A stretch of DNA of 7,075 nt. It comes from Planctomycetota bacterium. Its GTDB lineage: Bacteria; Planctomycetota; Phycisphaerae; WQYP01. This document shows positions 6,900 through 7,075 of the stretch, piece after piece. The stretch lies in NCBI GenBank assembly GCA_021828935.1, contig JAJZCU010000103.1, positions 1-7,075 of the forward strand, in the 5' to 3' direction. A program made the translations under genes and the position numbers. Under the pieces are notes generated by a model, which saw only the letters and a list, made by a program, of their open reading frames with translations, was not told where the DNA came from and made no database searches. Each line of letters starts with the position of its first letter. Position 1 is the stretch's first letter.

Positions 6900-6903
6900 C
6901 TCC
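6900..6903 (-). promoter_or_regulatory. Shine-Dalgarno deciding the rhamnosidase start
   Basis: Read on the minus strand, GGAG is followed by AC and then two consecutive ATG codons. Spacing is 2 nt to the first ATG (6897) and 5 nt to the second (6894). The second is therefore the better initiator. The choice changes the product by one residue only. Confidence 0.6.
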
Positions 6904-6913
6904 AAATATCCGT

Positions 6914-6925
6914 CCGCCCGGGCGG
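6914..6925. repeat. 12-bp perfect palindrome before the rhamnosidase gene
   Basis: CCGCCC (6914-6919) and GGGCGG (6920-6925) form a perfect dyad with no spacer, ten nt upstream of the Shine-Dalgarno of the rhamnosidase gene. It could be part of an operator or a small leader hairpin. In GC-rich DNA a dyad of this length can also occur by chance. Confidence 0.35.
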
Positions 6926-6950
6926 CTGCAAAAGCATGGTTAAGAAGAAT

Positions 6951-7075
6951 TTAGCCGCCACGGGCATCGTCCCCGAACCGGCGACGTTTGGCAACCGCCG
7001 GAATCGAGCCAACGCGGTCGGTCTCGGCGCCAGCGCCCGTGCAGGCGGCGCCACAACGGCTCCCGCCGCGCCCCC
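6951..7075 (-). CDS. Possible C-terminal end of an upstream gene (partial, weak)
   Basis: On the minus strand a frame stays open from the window edge to a TAA at 6951-6953. It ends in ETDRVGSIPAVAKRRRF and then GDDARGG. About 40 codons are visible with no start, so the 5' end would lie beyond the window. Its residue mix (acidic, basic and small residues, many codons ending in G or C) looks more protein-like than the other frames here, but I recognise no family and the stretch is short. If real, it lies 56 nt upstream of the rhamnosidase ATG on the same strand, and the two could share a transcript. It could equally be non-coding upstream sequence. Confidence 0.25.
   Translation of the reverse strand, partial: GRGGSRCGAACTGAGAETDRVGSIPAVAKRRRFGDDARGG

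Noticed and set aside
6969..6992. Plus-strand VPEPATFG, resembling a PEP-CTERM sorting motif
   Set aside because: A real PEP-CTERM tail needs a following membrane span, a short basic cluster and a nearby stop. Here the frame goes on with NRRNRANAVGLG and stays open to the window end without a hydrophobic span, so it is probably chance.
6263..7054. 263-codon minus-strand open frame overlapping the start of the rhamnosidase
   Set aside because: It is on the same strand but a different frame from the well-supported GH78 N-terminal region. Its product is rich in Arg, Ala, Pro and Gly, as expected from frame-shifted GC-rich coding DNA.

Overview
The window looks like a chromosomal piece of a GC-rich, diderm, polysaccharide-degrading bacterium. 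The most likely source is a planctomycete, perhaps of the Phycisphaerae. That placement is an inference from three things: a short PEGA lipoprotein of a type I associate with planctomycetes, a ribosomal rpsL-rpsG pair not followed by fusA, and a large exported GH78 rhamnosidase. No 16S gene or other decisive marker is present.

Layout, left to right. Positions 1-266 hold the 3' part of rpsL (ribosomal protein S12), cut by the window edge. After a 97-nt gap comes rpsG (S7, 364-840), then a strong intrinsic terminator (878-917), so the str-type operon ends here without fusA or tuf. The gap 918-1168 holds no gene; it carries a 36-nt near-perfect palindrome centred on CACGTATACGTG and a weak promoter candidate. 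A small lipoprotein with a PEGA domain follows (1169-1681). Next are two translationally coupled ABC sugar-transporter permeases of the MalF/UgpA and MalG/UgpE types (1789-2742 and 2739-3569), sharing a 4-nt ATGA overlap. Facing them on the minus strand, only 22 nt away, is an exported alpha-L-rhamnosidase-like enzyme of about 1100 residues (3592-6894). The last 125 nt may encode the C-terminus of another minus-strand gene, which is weakly supported.

How the genes may work together: the left third is translation machinery. The right two thirds look like part of a carbohydrate-use locus, in which the exported GH78 enzyme would release L-rhamnose from plant or microbial glycans outside the cytoplasm and the permease pair would form the membrane channel of an importer. 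The substrate-binding protein and ATPase are not in the window, so the substrate is unknown, and linking the permeases to rhamnose products rests only on adjacency.

I found no CRISPR array, insertion sequence, tRNA or rRNA. I did not find a clearly new system. The points most worth a second look are the palindrome at 1000-1035, arginine at the S12 streptomycin-contact position, the tandem beta-sandwich domains in the rhamnosidase, and the possible operator before the permeases.
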